The position numbers were made by a program, and so were the translations under genes. From Sphingobacterium sp. UBA5670 (GTDB lineage: Bacteria > Bacteroidota > Bacteroidia > Sphingobacteriales > Sphingobacteriaceae): 64,000 bases of DNA. The notes beneath the pieces were generated by a model that did not search any database, was not told the origin of the DNA, and was given only the letters and a program-made list of their open reading frames with translations. This document shows, one piece after another, positions 45,794 through 54,422 of the stretch. The stretch is taken from assembly GCF_002420705.1 (NCBI RefSeq), contig NZ_DIIM01000032.1, positions 57,814 through 121,813 of the forward strand, written 5' to 3'. Position 1 is the first letter of the stretch, and the number at the start of each line of letters is the position of its first letter.

Positions 45794-45801
45794 TAATTTT
45801 G
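45794..45801 (+). promoter_or_regulatory. Candidate -7 promoter element (TAATTTTG)
   Basis: TAATTTTG fits the consensus and lies 28 bases before the ATG at 45830. No clear -33. Confidence 0.4.
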
Positions 45802-45829
45802 TCTGAATCAATATCAACTTAAGATATCT

Positions 45830-47671
45830 ATGAACAGTCCCACTACAGCTGAGCAATTGGCAACTGAAAATATCGAACTGAAAAACAAAATAGCTGAACT
45901 TTCAGAATTTATTGATAGAGCTTCTTTGGCCCTTCATTGGGTAAATCGCGATGGCATTATCATCTGGGCCAATCAGGCGGAGCTTGACTTGCTCGGCTAC
46001 ACTGAGAAGGAATATGTTGGGACCAGCATAGCGTCATTTCATGCTGATCAGGACACAATTTCCTCTATCCTGAGGAAACTCTTAAACAACGAGCGCATTG
46101 AAAATTATCCAGCGACCCTAAAATGCAAAAATGGGGACATAAAACATGTCACCATAAATTCCAGTGCGCTAATGAAAGATAATGAATTCGTTCATTCCAT
46201 GTGCTTTACAAAAGACGTGACAGAAGCAGTTCGTGCTGAACAAAGAAAAGATAAGCTGACGGCAATACTACGCGAGAAGGAAGAACGTCTGCGCCTTGCC
46301 CTTGCTTCCACGGGACTGGGAACCTGGGACTGGAACGCTCAGAAAGAAATTGTCAATTTATCCGAAAGGGCACAGCAAATACTTGAATTGCCTTACCCCG
46401 CCCAGTCTAAAAATACGGTGATAGAAATTATTCATCCGGAGGATCGTTTTGCCATCTACCAGCAGATGAAGGGGCTCAGTGAAAACGGGGCCGAAGATCA
46501 TTTTGAATTTACCTGCCGGGTCATTAAACCGAAAACCTTTACCATTGGATATGTTAAGATAACAGGTCTTGCCTACTTCAGTGGGCCAAAGACATCAAGA
46601 AGGATCATAGGAACTATTATGGATATCACAGATCAGAAAAAATCCATGGAAAAAAGTGCTGAACTCGCAGCTATCGTAAATTCTTCTTACGATGCGATCA
46701 TCGGAAAGACGCTGGAGGGGATAATTACCAGCTGGAATGATGCCGCTTCCACTCTTTTCGGTTATACTTCCTATGAAATGATCGGACAGCCGATCTTAAA
46801 AATAATTCCGCCCGACAGACACGCTGAAGAGGATTATATTTTGGGCAAAATGCGCCTCGGACATTCCATTAAACATTTTGAGACTGTCCGCCAAACAAAG
46901 TCTGGAAAATTGATCGACTTATCACTGACTATATCTCCCATAAAAAATGAGCATGGAGAGATTATCGGTGTTTCAAAAATTGCCCGGGACATCACCGAAA
47001 AAAAACAGGAAGAAAAGCGGAAGAATGTATTTATATCCATGGCCAGCCATGAACTTAAAACTCCCCTCACTACCGTGCTGATGAGCGCTCAGATGATGCA
47101 GCTCCATGAAGATATCTTTGGGCAGAAAAGTGCCCAGATGGCAGTAAAGATCGAATCCCAGATTAAAAAGATGATGGTGATGATCGCAGACTTTTTAAGT
47201 ATTGCCCAAGCTGAAGAAGGTAAGCTTCAGCTTCAGAAAACCAACTTCCAGCTGGAAAGACTGATAAGGGACTGTACGGATGATCTCGATTCAAAAAAAC
47301 ACCCTGTTGAAATCTTCTGTGATCCAGATCTGTACCTATTTGCCGACAGGGCAAAGATCGATCAGGTGATCAGCAATCTGGTCAGCAATGCCGTGAAATA
47401 CTCCCCTTCGGGAGGAAAGATCACCGTCGGTACCGATAAATCGGGAGATACAACACGCATATACGTTCGGGATGAAGGTATTGGTATAGACCTTAAACAT
47501 CAACAGAATATTTTTAAATCGTTCTACCGTGTCGATAATTTAAATACGTCCAATATCTCCGGCTTTGGAATCGGCTTGTACCTGGTTGCGGAAATACTTC
47601 GCCAGCATGGCTCAGAAATACAGGTGCAAAGTGCCAAAGGTAAAGGATCAACCTTTTACTTTGATCTGTAG
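45830..47671 (+). CDS. PAS-domain sensor histidine kinase
   Basis: The 613-residue cytoplasmic kinase has no TM segment. Three PAS domains follow one another: about 20-130 (ALHWVNRDGIIIWANQAELDLLGY), 145-265 (LASTGLGTWDWNAQKEI) and 275-390 (SSYDAIIGKTLEGIITSWNDAAS). HisKA carries His407 in MASHELKTPL. The HATPase domain (about 500-613) has NLVSNAVKYSPSGG, the G1 box DEGIGI and GFGIGLYLVAEI. The protein ends in the usual GKGSTFYFDL. It is divergent from the NarL-type regulator. The lack of TM helices points to an intracellular signal such as redox, light or a small ligand. Confidence 0.94.
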   Translation: MNSPTTAEQLATENIELKNKIAELSEFIDRASLALHWVNRDGIIIWANQAELDLLGYTEKEYVGTSIASFHADQDTISSILRKLLNNERIENYPATLKCKNGDIKHVTINSSALMKDNEFVHSMCFTKDVTEAVRAEQRKDKLTAILREKEERLRLALASTGLGTWDWNAQKEIVNLSERAQQILELPYPAQSKNTVIEIIHPEDRFAIYQQMKGLSENGAEDHFEFTCRVIKPKTFTIGYVKITGLAYFSGPKTSRRIIGTIMDITDQKKSMEKSAELAAIVNSSYDAIIGKTLEGIITSWNDAASTLFGYTSYEMIGQPILKIIPPDRHAEEDYILGKMRLGHSIKHFETVRQTKSGKLIDLSLTISPIKNEHGEIIGVSKIARDITEKKQEEKRKNVFISMASHELKTPLTTVLMSAQMMQLHEDIFGQKSAQMAVKIESQIKKMMVMIADFLSIAQAEEGKLQLQKTNFQLERLIRDCTDDLDSKKHPVEIFCDPDLYLFADRAKIDQVISNLVSNAVKYSPSGGKITVGTDKSGDTTRIYVRDEGIGIDLKHQQNIFKSFYRVDNLNTSNISGFGIGLYLVAEILRQHGSEIQVQSAKGKGSTFYFDL

Positions 47672-47677
47672 CGATAT

Positions 47678-47756
47678 AGGCAATTCGTCAGCATAACCCC
47701 GCTATCTAAACTCATTCTTTTTTGATGTGTCAATCCCGTGCGAATTGCCTTTTTCT
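47678..47756 (+). terminator. Possible terminator after the PAS kinase
   Basis: AGGCAATTCG (47678-47687) pairs exactly with CGAATTGCCT (47741-47750), followed by TTTTTC. The 53-base loop is unusually long and reaches the convergent ligD stop. Confidence 0.5.
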
Positions 47757-50457
47757 ATTTTTCTGAAAATTTAGCAATTGCTTTTTTCAGATCGATTCCT
47801 TTTCCAAGTACCGGTTTAAAGATATCTCCCATTTCGTTCATCCTTGCGATGGCGTTCCGGATATTGAAATCACTGATCTTAAGCCCCTTCTTCACCTCAT
47901 CCCAATGCAGCGGCATCGATACTGTAGCTCCAGGTTTCGGTCTTACCGAATACGCAGCAGCAATTGTAGCGTGGGGTCTGTTCTGTAAAAAATCAAGGTA
48001 CATTTTTCCTTTCCGGTCTTTTACTGTCCTTTCAAGACTCGTATAATCCGGGAGTTCATTGTGCAGCAAGGTAACCACCACGCGCGCAAATTCCTTGGAC
48101 TGCTCGTAATCATATTTCCCACCGAAAGGGATATAAATATGTAGACCTGTCGAACCGCTGGTTTTACAGTAGCACGGCACCCCCATATCATCAAGTATAC
48201 TTTTTGTTACCTGGGCAGCTTCGATTACCTGGTCGAATGAATTTTTATCAGGGTCAAGATCTATTATGCAGAAACTTGGATGATCGGGCTTTTTGACTGT
48301 GCTGCTCCAGGGGTTCATTTCGATGCAGCCCAGGTTGGCCATATAAAGTAAGGTTGCTTCATCTTTTCCAACCAGGTAATGTTTGTCCTTTTCATCCGTA
48401 TCACTGTGGTAAAGATATGTTTCCGCCCAGTCGGGAGCAGTATCGGTCACGTCTTTAAAATAAAATCCTTTCCCTTCGATTCCATTTGGAAAACGGTTCA
48501 TGCTCTGCGGCCTATCTTTTAAATAAGGAAGTATAAAGGGCGCAGCTTGATAATAGTAATTGATCAGATCCCGCTTCGTATAGCCCTCATCTGGCCAGAA
48601 CACCTTATCCAGATTAGTAAATTTTAGTTCATGGCCGTTTACTTTCCGAACCTGCATTTTATCTTTTGGGTTCAGCAAGGTTTTTCTTCCTTTGTCTGCT
48701 CTAGCTTTGACGAGCGAAGCGGTTTTATCCGCAACAACTGATTCCGTTGATGTTTCCTCCTCCATTATCACTTTTTTTGCTGATTTATCTTCGCGCATTC
48801 CATCAAATGACGGGTGCCGCATCACACCGTCACTTGTAATTTCCGTAAAGCTTACTTCGCAGACCAGCTCAGGCTTGAGCCAGGTTACCGAAGCATGCGG
48901 CGGATTGGGACGGAAACGCGAGGGTTTGTTGACGTCAGGTTCCTCGGCAAATGGTGCTTTTTTGATGACTAAAGGTTTAAAAAGGGCCATCATCTCATGC
49001 TGTAATTTTTCATTGAATCCTGTACCGACCTTTCCGGTGTAGATCAATTTTTTCCCCTCATAAACTCCGACAAGAATACTGCTGAAAAGCTTGCTCGAAT
49101 CATCATTCAGCGTATAACCGCCGATGACAACTTCCTGTCTTTTGTTGGCTTTTATTTTAAGCCAGTCCTTTGAACGGGCCTTTGCATAATATGGACTGTC
49201 GGCTCTTTTTGCCATTATACCCTCCAGTCCAAGCTTTCTGGCTTCTTCCAGAAAGGAAATGCCCGAAGTATGAAAATGCTCGCTGATCAAGATGTTGCTG
49301 CTTTGTGGTAAAACTTCCTTCAGGATTTCCTTACGGTCTATAAGCGGCAGTTCTTTGAGATCTTTTCCTTTATACCAGAGGATATCAAATACGTAATAGA
49401 CAAGATCTCCATCCGCTTCGCTACGCCAGTTCTGAAGTGAGCCAAAATTTGCCGTACCGTTTTTACCCAGCACGACGATCTCACCGTCCAGTACAGCGTC
49501 CACATCCAGACTTTTTAGGGCATCATAGATCGGGTAGAATTTTTCACTGAAACTCTTACCGTTTCTTGATTTTAGTTCTAGCTTACTGCCTTTCTTAAAG
49601 GCTACAGCACGGTAGCCGTCCCATTTTACTTCATAGACCCAGCCCTGATCGTCAAAAGCTTTGTCAACCAATGTGGCAAGCATAGGCTCCAAAGTCTGAT
49701 AGAAAGCCTTTTTGGGAGCCTTTTTCAGAAGAGCTGCCACATTACTTTCTGTTTTGGTTTCAGTGGGCACTGCCTGCAGCTGATCTTCAATAATTTCAGC
49801 GGCCTGCTTAGCACCCTTACCCTTTTTATCCTTTACGGTCGTATCTTTTTTGATGATATTCTTTCCATATATCTTGTCAGGTGATTTTTCCATCTGTGCA
49901 ATACTCTTGCCCGATATAACCGATTTGTCCTTTAATGTAATATCCTTTTTATTGGCGTACTTATCTTCCAGCTTAAAAAGAAGCCAACCGTTATCTCCCC
50001 TTCCATGAGCCTTCACAAGCGCAAATTCACCTTTGAGCTTATTGCCATTCAGTCTAAACTTCAATTTTCCTGAATGTAGCTGATGCAGTAAACTCTTCTC
50101 CTGTTTTGAAATATCCGTATCCTCTTCATCGACTGGCTCATAGGTTCCCTCATCCCAGACGATAACCGTCCCGCCACCATACTGACCTTTTGGAATAATT
50201 CCCTCAAAATTACGGTAATCATAAGGATGGTCTTCGACCATCATGGCCAGCCTCTTTACTTCGGGATCTGTGGACGGACCTTTTGGTACGGCCCAGCTTT
50301 TGAGAACGCCGTCCATCTCCAGACGGAAATCATAATGGAGATGCGATGCATCGTGTTTCTGGATGACAAAGCGGAGCTCCTTCCCGTTGGGTTTTCCTCC
50401 AAATGGTTCCGGCGTCTCTCCAGGAGCGCGTTTTTCTCGGTATTTCGTTAAGCCCAT
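47755..50457 (-). CDS. ligD: ATP-dependent DNA ligase D (NHEJ)
   Basis: LigD repairs double-strand breaks by end joining, usually with Ku. The 900-residue protein has the order phosphoesterase-ligase-polymerase. The PE domain spans about 1-165 (QKHDASHLHYDFRLEMDGVL, and PKGQYGGGTVIVWDEG). A Lys-rich linker leads to the ligase, with nucleophile Lys278 in YEVKWDGYRA, LDGEIVVL and EGIMAKR. The polymerase (about 610-900) shows the metal-binding DLDPD near 731 and SGSTGLHIYIPF. All domains look complete. No Ku gene lies in the window, so Ku must be elsewhere. Confidence 0.96.
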   Translation of the reverse strand: MGLTKYREKRAPGETPEPFGGKPNGKELRFVIQKHDASHLHYDFRLEMDGVLKSWAVPKGPSTDPEVKRLAMMVEDHPYDYRNFEGIIPKGQYGGGTVIVWDEGTYEPVDEEDTDISKQEKSLLHQLHSGKLKFRLNGNKLKGEFALVKAHGRGDNGWLLFKLEDKYANKKDITLKDKSVISGKSIAQMEKSPDKIYGKNIIKKDTTVKDKKGKGAKQAAEIIEDQLQAVPTETKTESNVAALLKKAPKKAFYQTLEPMLATLVDKAFDDQGWVYEVKWDGYRAVAFKKGSKLELKSRNGKSFSEKFYPIYDALKSLDVDAVLDGEIVVLGKNGTANFGSLQNWRSEADGDLVYYVFDILWYKGKDLKELPLIDRKEILKEVLPQSSNILISEHFHTSGISFLEEARKLGLEGIMAKRADSPYYAKARSKDWLKIKANKRQEVVIGGYTLNDDSSKLFSSILVGVYEGKKLIYTGKVGTGFNEKLQHEMMALFKPLVIKKAPFAEEPDVNKPSRFRPNPPHASVTWLKPELVCEVSFTEITSDGVMRHPSFDGMREDKSAKKVIMEEETSTESVVADKTASLVKARADKGRKTLLNPKDKMQVRKVNGHELKFTNLDKVFWPDEGYTKRDLINYYYQAAPFILPYLKDRPQSMNRFPNGIEGKGFYFKDVTDTAPDWAETYLYHSDTDEKDKHYLVGKDEATLLYMANLGCIEMNPWSSTVKKPDHPSFCIIDLDPDKNSFDQVIEAAQVTKSILDDMGVPCYCKTSGSTGLHIYIPFGGKYDYEQSKEFARVVVTLLHNELPDYTSLERTVKDRKGKMYLDFLQNRPHATIAAAYSVRPKPGATVSMPLHWDEVKKGLKISDFNIRNAIARMNEMGDIFKPVLGKGIDLKKAIAKFSEK

Positions 50458-50607
50458 AGTTTTAAAATTTACTGTGTCACTTATTAAGGTAATCTTCCAG
50501 CATTGACTACCATTGGAATTACATTATTATGCAAATAACATGGCTCGTCTGCGAATGGTTGGATTTTAGATTCAACTATTTTCTTTCATAGGAAATTTGA
50601 CGAAGAG

Positions 50608-52758
50608 CTAGGCGGAAGAAACTTTAGAATCATGAAGCATTGCTTCAGCTTTTACCTTTTCAAGAAAGCTGCTTCGAAAATTTTCTATTTGTTGTACATG
50701 CTGTATACCTACTTGAATCGATACAACATAGGCTTCTGCTGTAATATCTTTTGTAAGAATCTTTATAGGAAGACTATGATCAATTTCTTGAAATTCGACA
50801 ATACTCTCCGCCAGCCATTTTTTCCATTCCTCAATATCGCGGCCCGTTACAATGGTAAGTTGAAGATTCAAGCGAATATCCGATTCCTCAAATGTCCAGT
50901 TGACCAGACGTCCCGAAAGAAGATCTCCATTGGGAATAATTACCTGCGCCCCCTGATCAGTCAGTAAAGTGCTGGAACGGATACCCACCTGCAGAACCTG
51001 CCCCTTCTTGTCGGCAAGTTCCACATAGTCCCCAACTTTAAAAGGACGTTCGAACACCAAAATAACGCCGGAAACAAAATTATTTATAATATTTTGAAGA
51101 CCTAAACCGATTCCGACACTTAGTGCTCCAACAATAACAGTAAGCTTATCAACTCCCAGACCTAGAATACGGATCCCTATCAAAAAGCCGGCAATAAAGA
51201 TAACCACGCGGACAAGCGGTAGCAAGGCTGTGCGCCGCTGATTTATCTTTGCCTCTGGTTGATCAAGCAGATCCTTTAAATTCTTCTGGATCCAGTTTGC
51301 CGTCCAGACAACAGCAAAGGCTAAGAGCACGTCACCATAGGTGTAAGTGATGCTTCCTATGGAGTGGTTACTGTGCAGCAGACGATCAAAAAGTCTACGG
51401 ATCTCACTGGTTATATGCAACGTATTGGCCCAAATAATAATGACCAATATCGTAGAAAAAAGTCCGATTACACGATGTAAAGCGGTAATCATCTTTTCCT
51501 TATCAAATCTGCTTATAAAATGTCCTTCTTTAGCATTCTCATAGGAATTAAGCAGATCATGGGCCATCATATCCCGAAAAGCATGCAACGACAGAGCCTG
51601 GAGTAAGCCCACACCAGTAGCAATACTGCAGGTACGTGCTAAATTTAAGAAGCCGAACAAATTAAATAGTATAGCCGCCGTCATGATTACTAAAAGCCCC
51701 CAACGGGCAAAAGGGCGCAAGGAATCGAAAGGGACTTTGCCATTTTTTTTCCGCCCAAGCACCCAAACAAGCCAGATGCCGATCACACCGACCATTAACG
51801 AAGCGATCCTCGAAATCCAGTCTATGTCCACCACCAGATTTACGGTCAGCAAGAGGACGTAATAAAGGAAAACAAATTGCATCATCCTTATTTTAGCATC
51901 TGACAACTGTGCGGCAGTGAGCAGGTACAAAAAGCCAAAAATCAATAAATAACTCAATTCGATTACAATTACGGGAACCCGAAAAGAGGTGAGTGGCAAA
52001 AGAACGAGAAAAAAAACGGCGAATTTTAGAATAGGGATCCACCAAGGTTTGTTTCGATGTAAAGGAAGCTGTTCTTGCGATCCGATTTCGCGCTTTCGCA
52101 TTTGATAAAGCCAATAGAAATAAGCAAGGCTCAATATCAGCAGAAGGAAACGACCGTCCCACGCACTATCATAATAGCGTTGTGACAAACCGTCCTGCTC
52201 CAGATTCTTTTGTATGATGCTTTTCCAATAACTCCAGGATGCTGCAGTTTGTGGCGCCTGAACAAGTTTTTGCTGTTGTTGTGCTTTGGTGCTTAGATCA
52301 TCCATATCCAATAACAGTGACTCAATATCTCGTTGCAGGGTCGCTACACTATCCTGGACAGCGCTCCAGGAGGATGCAGTTGAGTCTTGTGGCACCGTTT
52401 GCTTCCTTAGCACATCTACTTTGCCACGTAACAACAGTACAGCAGGCTTAACCTCCCGGATATAGCCTTGGACACCTGTTACCCCTCCTCTATCCTCTCT
52501 ACGCTGCCAGGCCACCTCACGTTTTACACTGTCAAATGCTGTGTAATAATGATCGACTTGGCTGCGCCATTGTTCAAGATACGTTCGTGCGGTGGCCAGC
52601 GGATTATCTGGCAGTGAGTCACGCACGCCTACCGAATCGACTGCTGCGGGCAGTGAATCGATCTTTTGACCAGAAACAAGGGAACAAAAGAGGCTAAGTT
52701 GGAGTATCCAGCTTAGCCTCAGCATTGAACAAATGATTGAATTTATACTTTTTACCAT
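50608..52758 (-). CDS. Mechanosensitive ion channel (MscS family, large form)
   Basis: MscS channels open under membrane tension to relieve osmotic shock. The 716-residue protein has a signal-like first helix and a periplasmic helical, coiled-coil region (to about 180; WRRQLDHYY- and QRDIESLLLDMDDL-type segments). A series of TM helices spans about 205-530. The MscS core has the pore helix VGIGLGLQNIINNFVSG (about 545-560) and the beta domain FKVGDYVELADKKGQV with IPNGDL. It resembles the MscK/YbdG-size relatives. It starts 30 bases after a small lipoprotein gene on the same strand, probably one operon. Confidence 0.92.
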   Translation of the reverse strand: MVKSINSIICSMLRLSWILQLSLFCSLVSGQKIDSLPAAVDSVGVRDSLPDNPLATARTYLEQWRSQVDHYYTAFDSVKREVAWQRREDRGGVTGVQGYIREVKPAVLLLRGKVDVLRKQTVPQDSTASSWSAVQDSVATLQRDIESLLLDMDDLSTKAQQQQKLVQAPQTAASWSYWKSIIQKNLEQDGLSQRYYDSAWDGRFLLLILSLAYFYWLYQMRKREIGSQEQLPLHRNKPWWIPILKFAVFFLVLLPLTSFRVPVIVIELSYLLIFGFLYLLTAAQLSDAKIRMMQFVFLYYVLLLTVNLVVDIDWISRIASLMVGVIGIWLVWVLGRKKNGKVPFDSLRPFARWGLLVIMTAAILFNLFGFLNLARTCSIATGVGLLQALSLHAFRDMMAHDLLNSYENAKEGHFISRFDKEKMITALHRVIGLFSTILVIIIWANTLHITSEIRRLFDRLLHSNHSIGSITYTYGDVLLAFAVVWTANWIQKNLKDLLDQPEAKINQRRTALLPLVRVVIFIAGFLIGIRILGLGVDKLTVIVGALSVGIGLGLQNIINNFVSGVILVFERPFKVGDYVELADKKGQVLQVGIRSSTLLTDQGAQVIIPNGDLLSGRLVNWTFEESDIRLNLQLTIVTGRDIEEWKKWLAESIVEFQEIDHSLPIKILTKDITAEAYVVSIQVGIQHVQQIENFRSSFLEKVKAEAMLHDSKVSSA

Positions 52759-52788
52759 TCTCTTTTTTTATTTTAACAACTTTATTCT

Positions 52789-52995
52789 TTAGTCAGGTTT
52801 AGCCGGCGAAGGTTGTCTCTGTAAAGAATCTGTACTGTCTCGGCCTAAAGAGTCATTGGCCATCGCGCCTGACTGCCCATCGTCCACATGCGTGGAAGAG
52901 TCATAGCTCCCATTTGCGTCATTTCCTTTGTTGCTACTATTGCCACATCCCCAAAGACCGAGGACTGCCAATATCAATACACTAATTTTTTTCAT
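52789..52995 (-). CDS. Small Asp/Ser-rich lipoprotein
   Basis: The 68-residue protein is a lipoprotein: MKKISVLILAVLGLWGCG with the lipobox cysteine at residue 17, followed by a low-complexity tail rich in Asn, Ser, Asp and Gly that ends QRQPSPAKPD. There is no recognisable domain. The family is unknown to me. It precedes mscS with a 30-base gap and is likely cotranscribed. Small acidic lipoproteins of this sort are common in Bacteroidota. Confidence 0.75.
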   Translation of the reverse strand: MKKISVLILAVLGLWGCGNSSNKGNDANGSYDSSTHVDDGQSGAMANDSLGRDSTDSLQRQPSPAKPD

Positions 52996-53469
52996 ATCTA
53001 ATGAGTTTAAGTTTCGAACTATTCGAAGATTGAACAGTACAAAAAACGGAAAGGTTGTCCGTCAGCAAATTTTGGGTAAAAATCAGCCACTAGCAGTACT
53101 AGTACGCACCGTATAAATAACTCTATAAAACCAACTTATTTTATTGATGCATCACGTTTACAATCTACTTTAGCTGTTGATGAAAAGTGAAGTGATTAAC
53201 CAGGGATCCGATGACCCCTGTCAATTTCCTGGAGTACTAAATGATAAAATCCATATCATTTTCTTCTGACGCAATAATCATCTGTCAATGAAATAAGCTT
53301 TATAGGACTAATACAAAGAATATAGTACTTCATACATATAATTGGGTATTAGTCCATTAAACCAAGTTGTTCTTGCAACCGTTCATCGAACAAAGGTTTA
53401 GAATGCATAACCTCCATCTATGGCAGTTACCGACATGGACATACGAGGGAATGTTAAATAAAAAAAATT
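52996..53469. other. Intergenic region before the heptose operon
   Basis: No gene is visible in these 474 bases. It holds a 10-bp perfect inverted repeat (53305-53314 / 53346-53355) 115 bases before the operon start, and a weaker CAGGG/CCCTG palindrome (53201-53220). No exact TAnnTTTG box was found on the plus strand, although a promoter for the operon must lie here. Confidence 0.6.
53305..53355. repeat. 10-bp inverted repeat upstream of the glycan operon
   Basis: GGACTAATAC (53305-53314) and GTATTAGTCC (53346-53355) are exact reverse complements around an A/T-rich 31-base spacer. No T-run follows, so a terminator is unlikely; an operator or an invertible segment is possible. Confidence 0.5.
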
Positions 53470-54411
53470 ATGGCACAAAAACCCCGTATCCTGACCTGGC
53501 ATATTCATGGCTCCTATTTATATTATTTGTCACAAGGAGATTATACTCTGTATATTCCTTACACGCCCGAAAGAGGACCCCGATACGTTGGAAGAGGCGA
53601 CACATTTCCTTTTGGTGAAAATGTCATCGAAGTACCTGCTAATGAAGTACGTCATCTTGAGTTCGATCTTATCTTATTTCAATGTGATGAAAATTACCTG
53701 GAAGATCAATACATGATCTTGTCAGAATTACAGCAACTATTGCCCAAGATTTATATCGAACATGACCCGCCATGGCATCATCCCTGTGATGAAATCCACC
53801 CTGTAACGAATCCAGCGGTCACATTGGTCCATGTTACGCATTTTAACAATCTAATGTGGAAAACAAACATTCCAGATGTTCGTGTAATCAGCCATGGAGT
53901 AGATACCCACGGCGTTACCTATAATGGTAGCCTAAAAAAAGGCATTGTTGTCATCAATAATCTTCCTTCCCGCGGACGTATGCTTGGCAGCGATATCTTT
54001 GAGCGTGTACAGAAGCAGGTACCACTTGATATCATCGGTATGGATAACGCGCCATACGGCAAGCGCGAAGTGCTGCATCCACAATTGCCCGATTTCATTA
54101 AAGACTATCGATTCTTTTTTAGTCCAATACGTTACACGAGCCTTGGCTTAGCAATTTGCGAGGCAATGATGGTTGGCCTCCCGATAATTGGATTAGCAAC
54201 GACGGAACTATCAACTGTTATCGAAAATGGAAAAACCGGCTATATCGGACTAGATGTCGATGAGCTAATTATCGAGATGAATAGGTTGCTATGCGATCCG
54301 ATTCATGCGCAACAATTAAGTGCGCATGCACAGCATAAAGCCCGGGAGCTTTTTGATATCACCCGCTTTACGCAACAATGGGAATACTTAATCAATAAAA
54401 AAATTAACTAA
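53470..54411 (+). CDS. Glycosyltransferase, GT-B type (group 1-like)
   Basis: The 313-residue protein is a GT4-like glycosyltransferase with a short N-terminal half. Visible landmarks are ILTWHIHGSYLYYLSQ at the start, VISHGVDTHG in the hinge region, and the C-terminal nucleotide-sugar part FFFSPIRYTSLGLAICEAMMVGLPIIGLATTE with ENGKTGYIG. The E-x7-E pattern common to GT4 is replaced by the E of CEAMMVGLP. No signal or TM segment is present. It is the first gene of the heptose operon, 11 bases before the next gene. Donor and acceptor sugars are unknown. Confidence 0.85.
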   Translation: MAQKPRILTWHIHGSYLYYLSQGDYTLYIPYTPERGPRYVGRGDTFPFGENVIEVPANEVRHLEFDLILFQCDENYLEDQYMILSELQQLLPKIYIEHDPPWHHPCDEIHPVTNPAVTLVHVTHFNNLMWKTNIPDVRVISHGVDTHGVTYNGSLKKGIVVINNLPSRGRMLGSDIFERVQKQVPLDIIGMDNAPYGKREVLHPQLPDFIKDYRFFFSPIRYTSLGLAICEAMMVGLPIIGLATTELSTVIENGKTGYIGLDVDELIIEMNRLLCDPIHAQQLSAHAQHKARELFDITRFTQQWEYLINKKIN

Positions 54412-54422
54412 TACATTTTATA

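Noticed and set aside
53367..53618. 83-codon frame overlapping the first glycosyltransferase start
   Set aside because: Out of frame with a convincing glycosyltransferase and without its own features.
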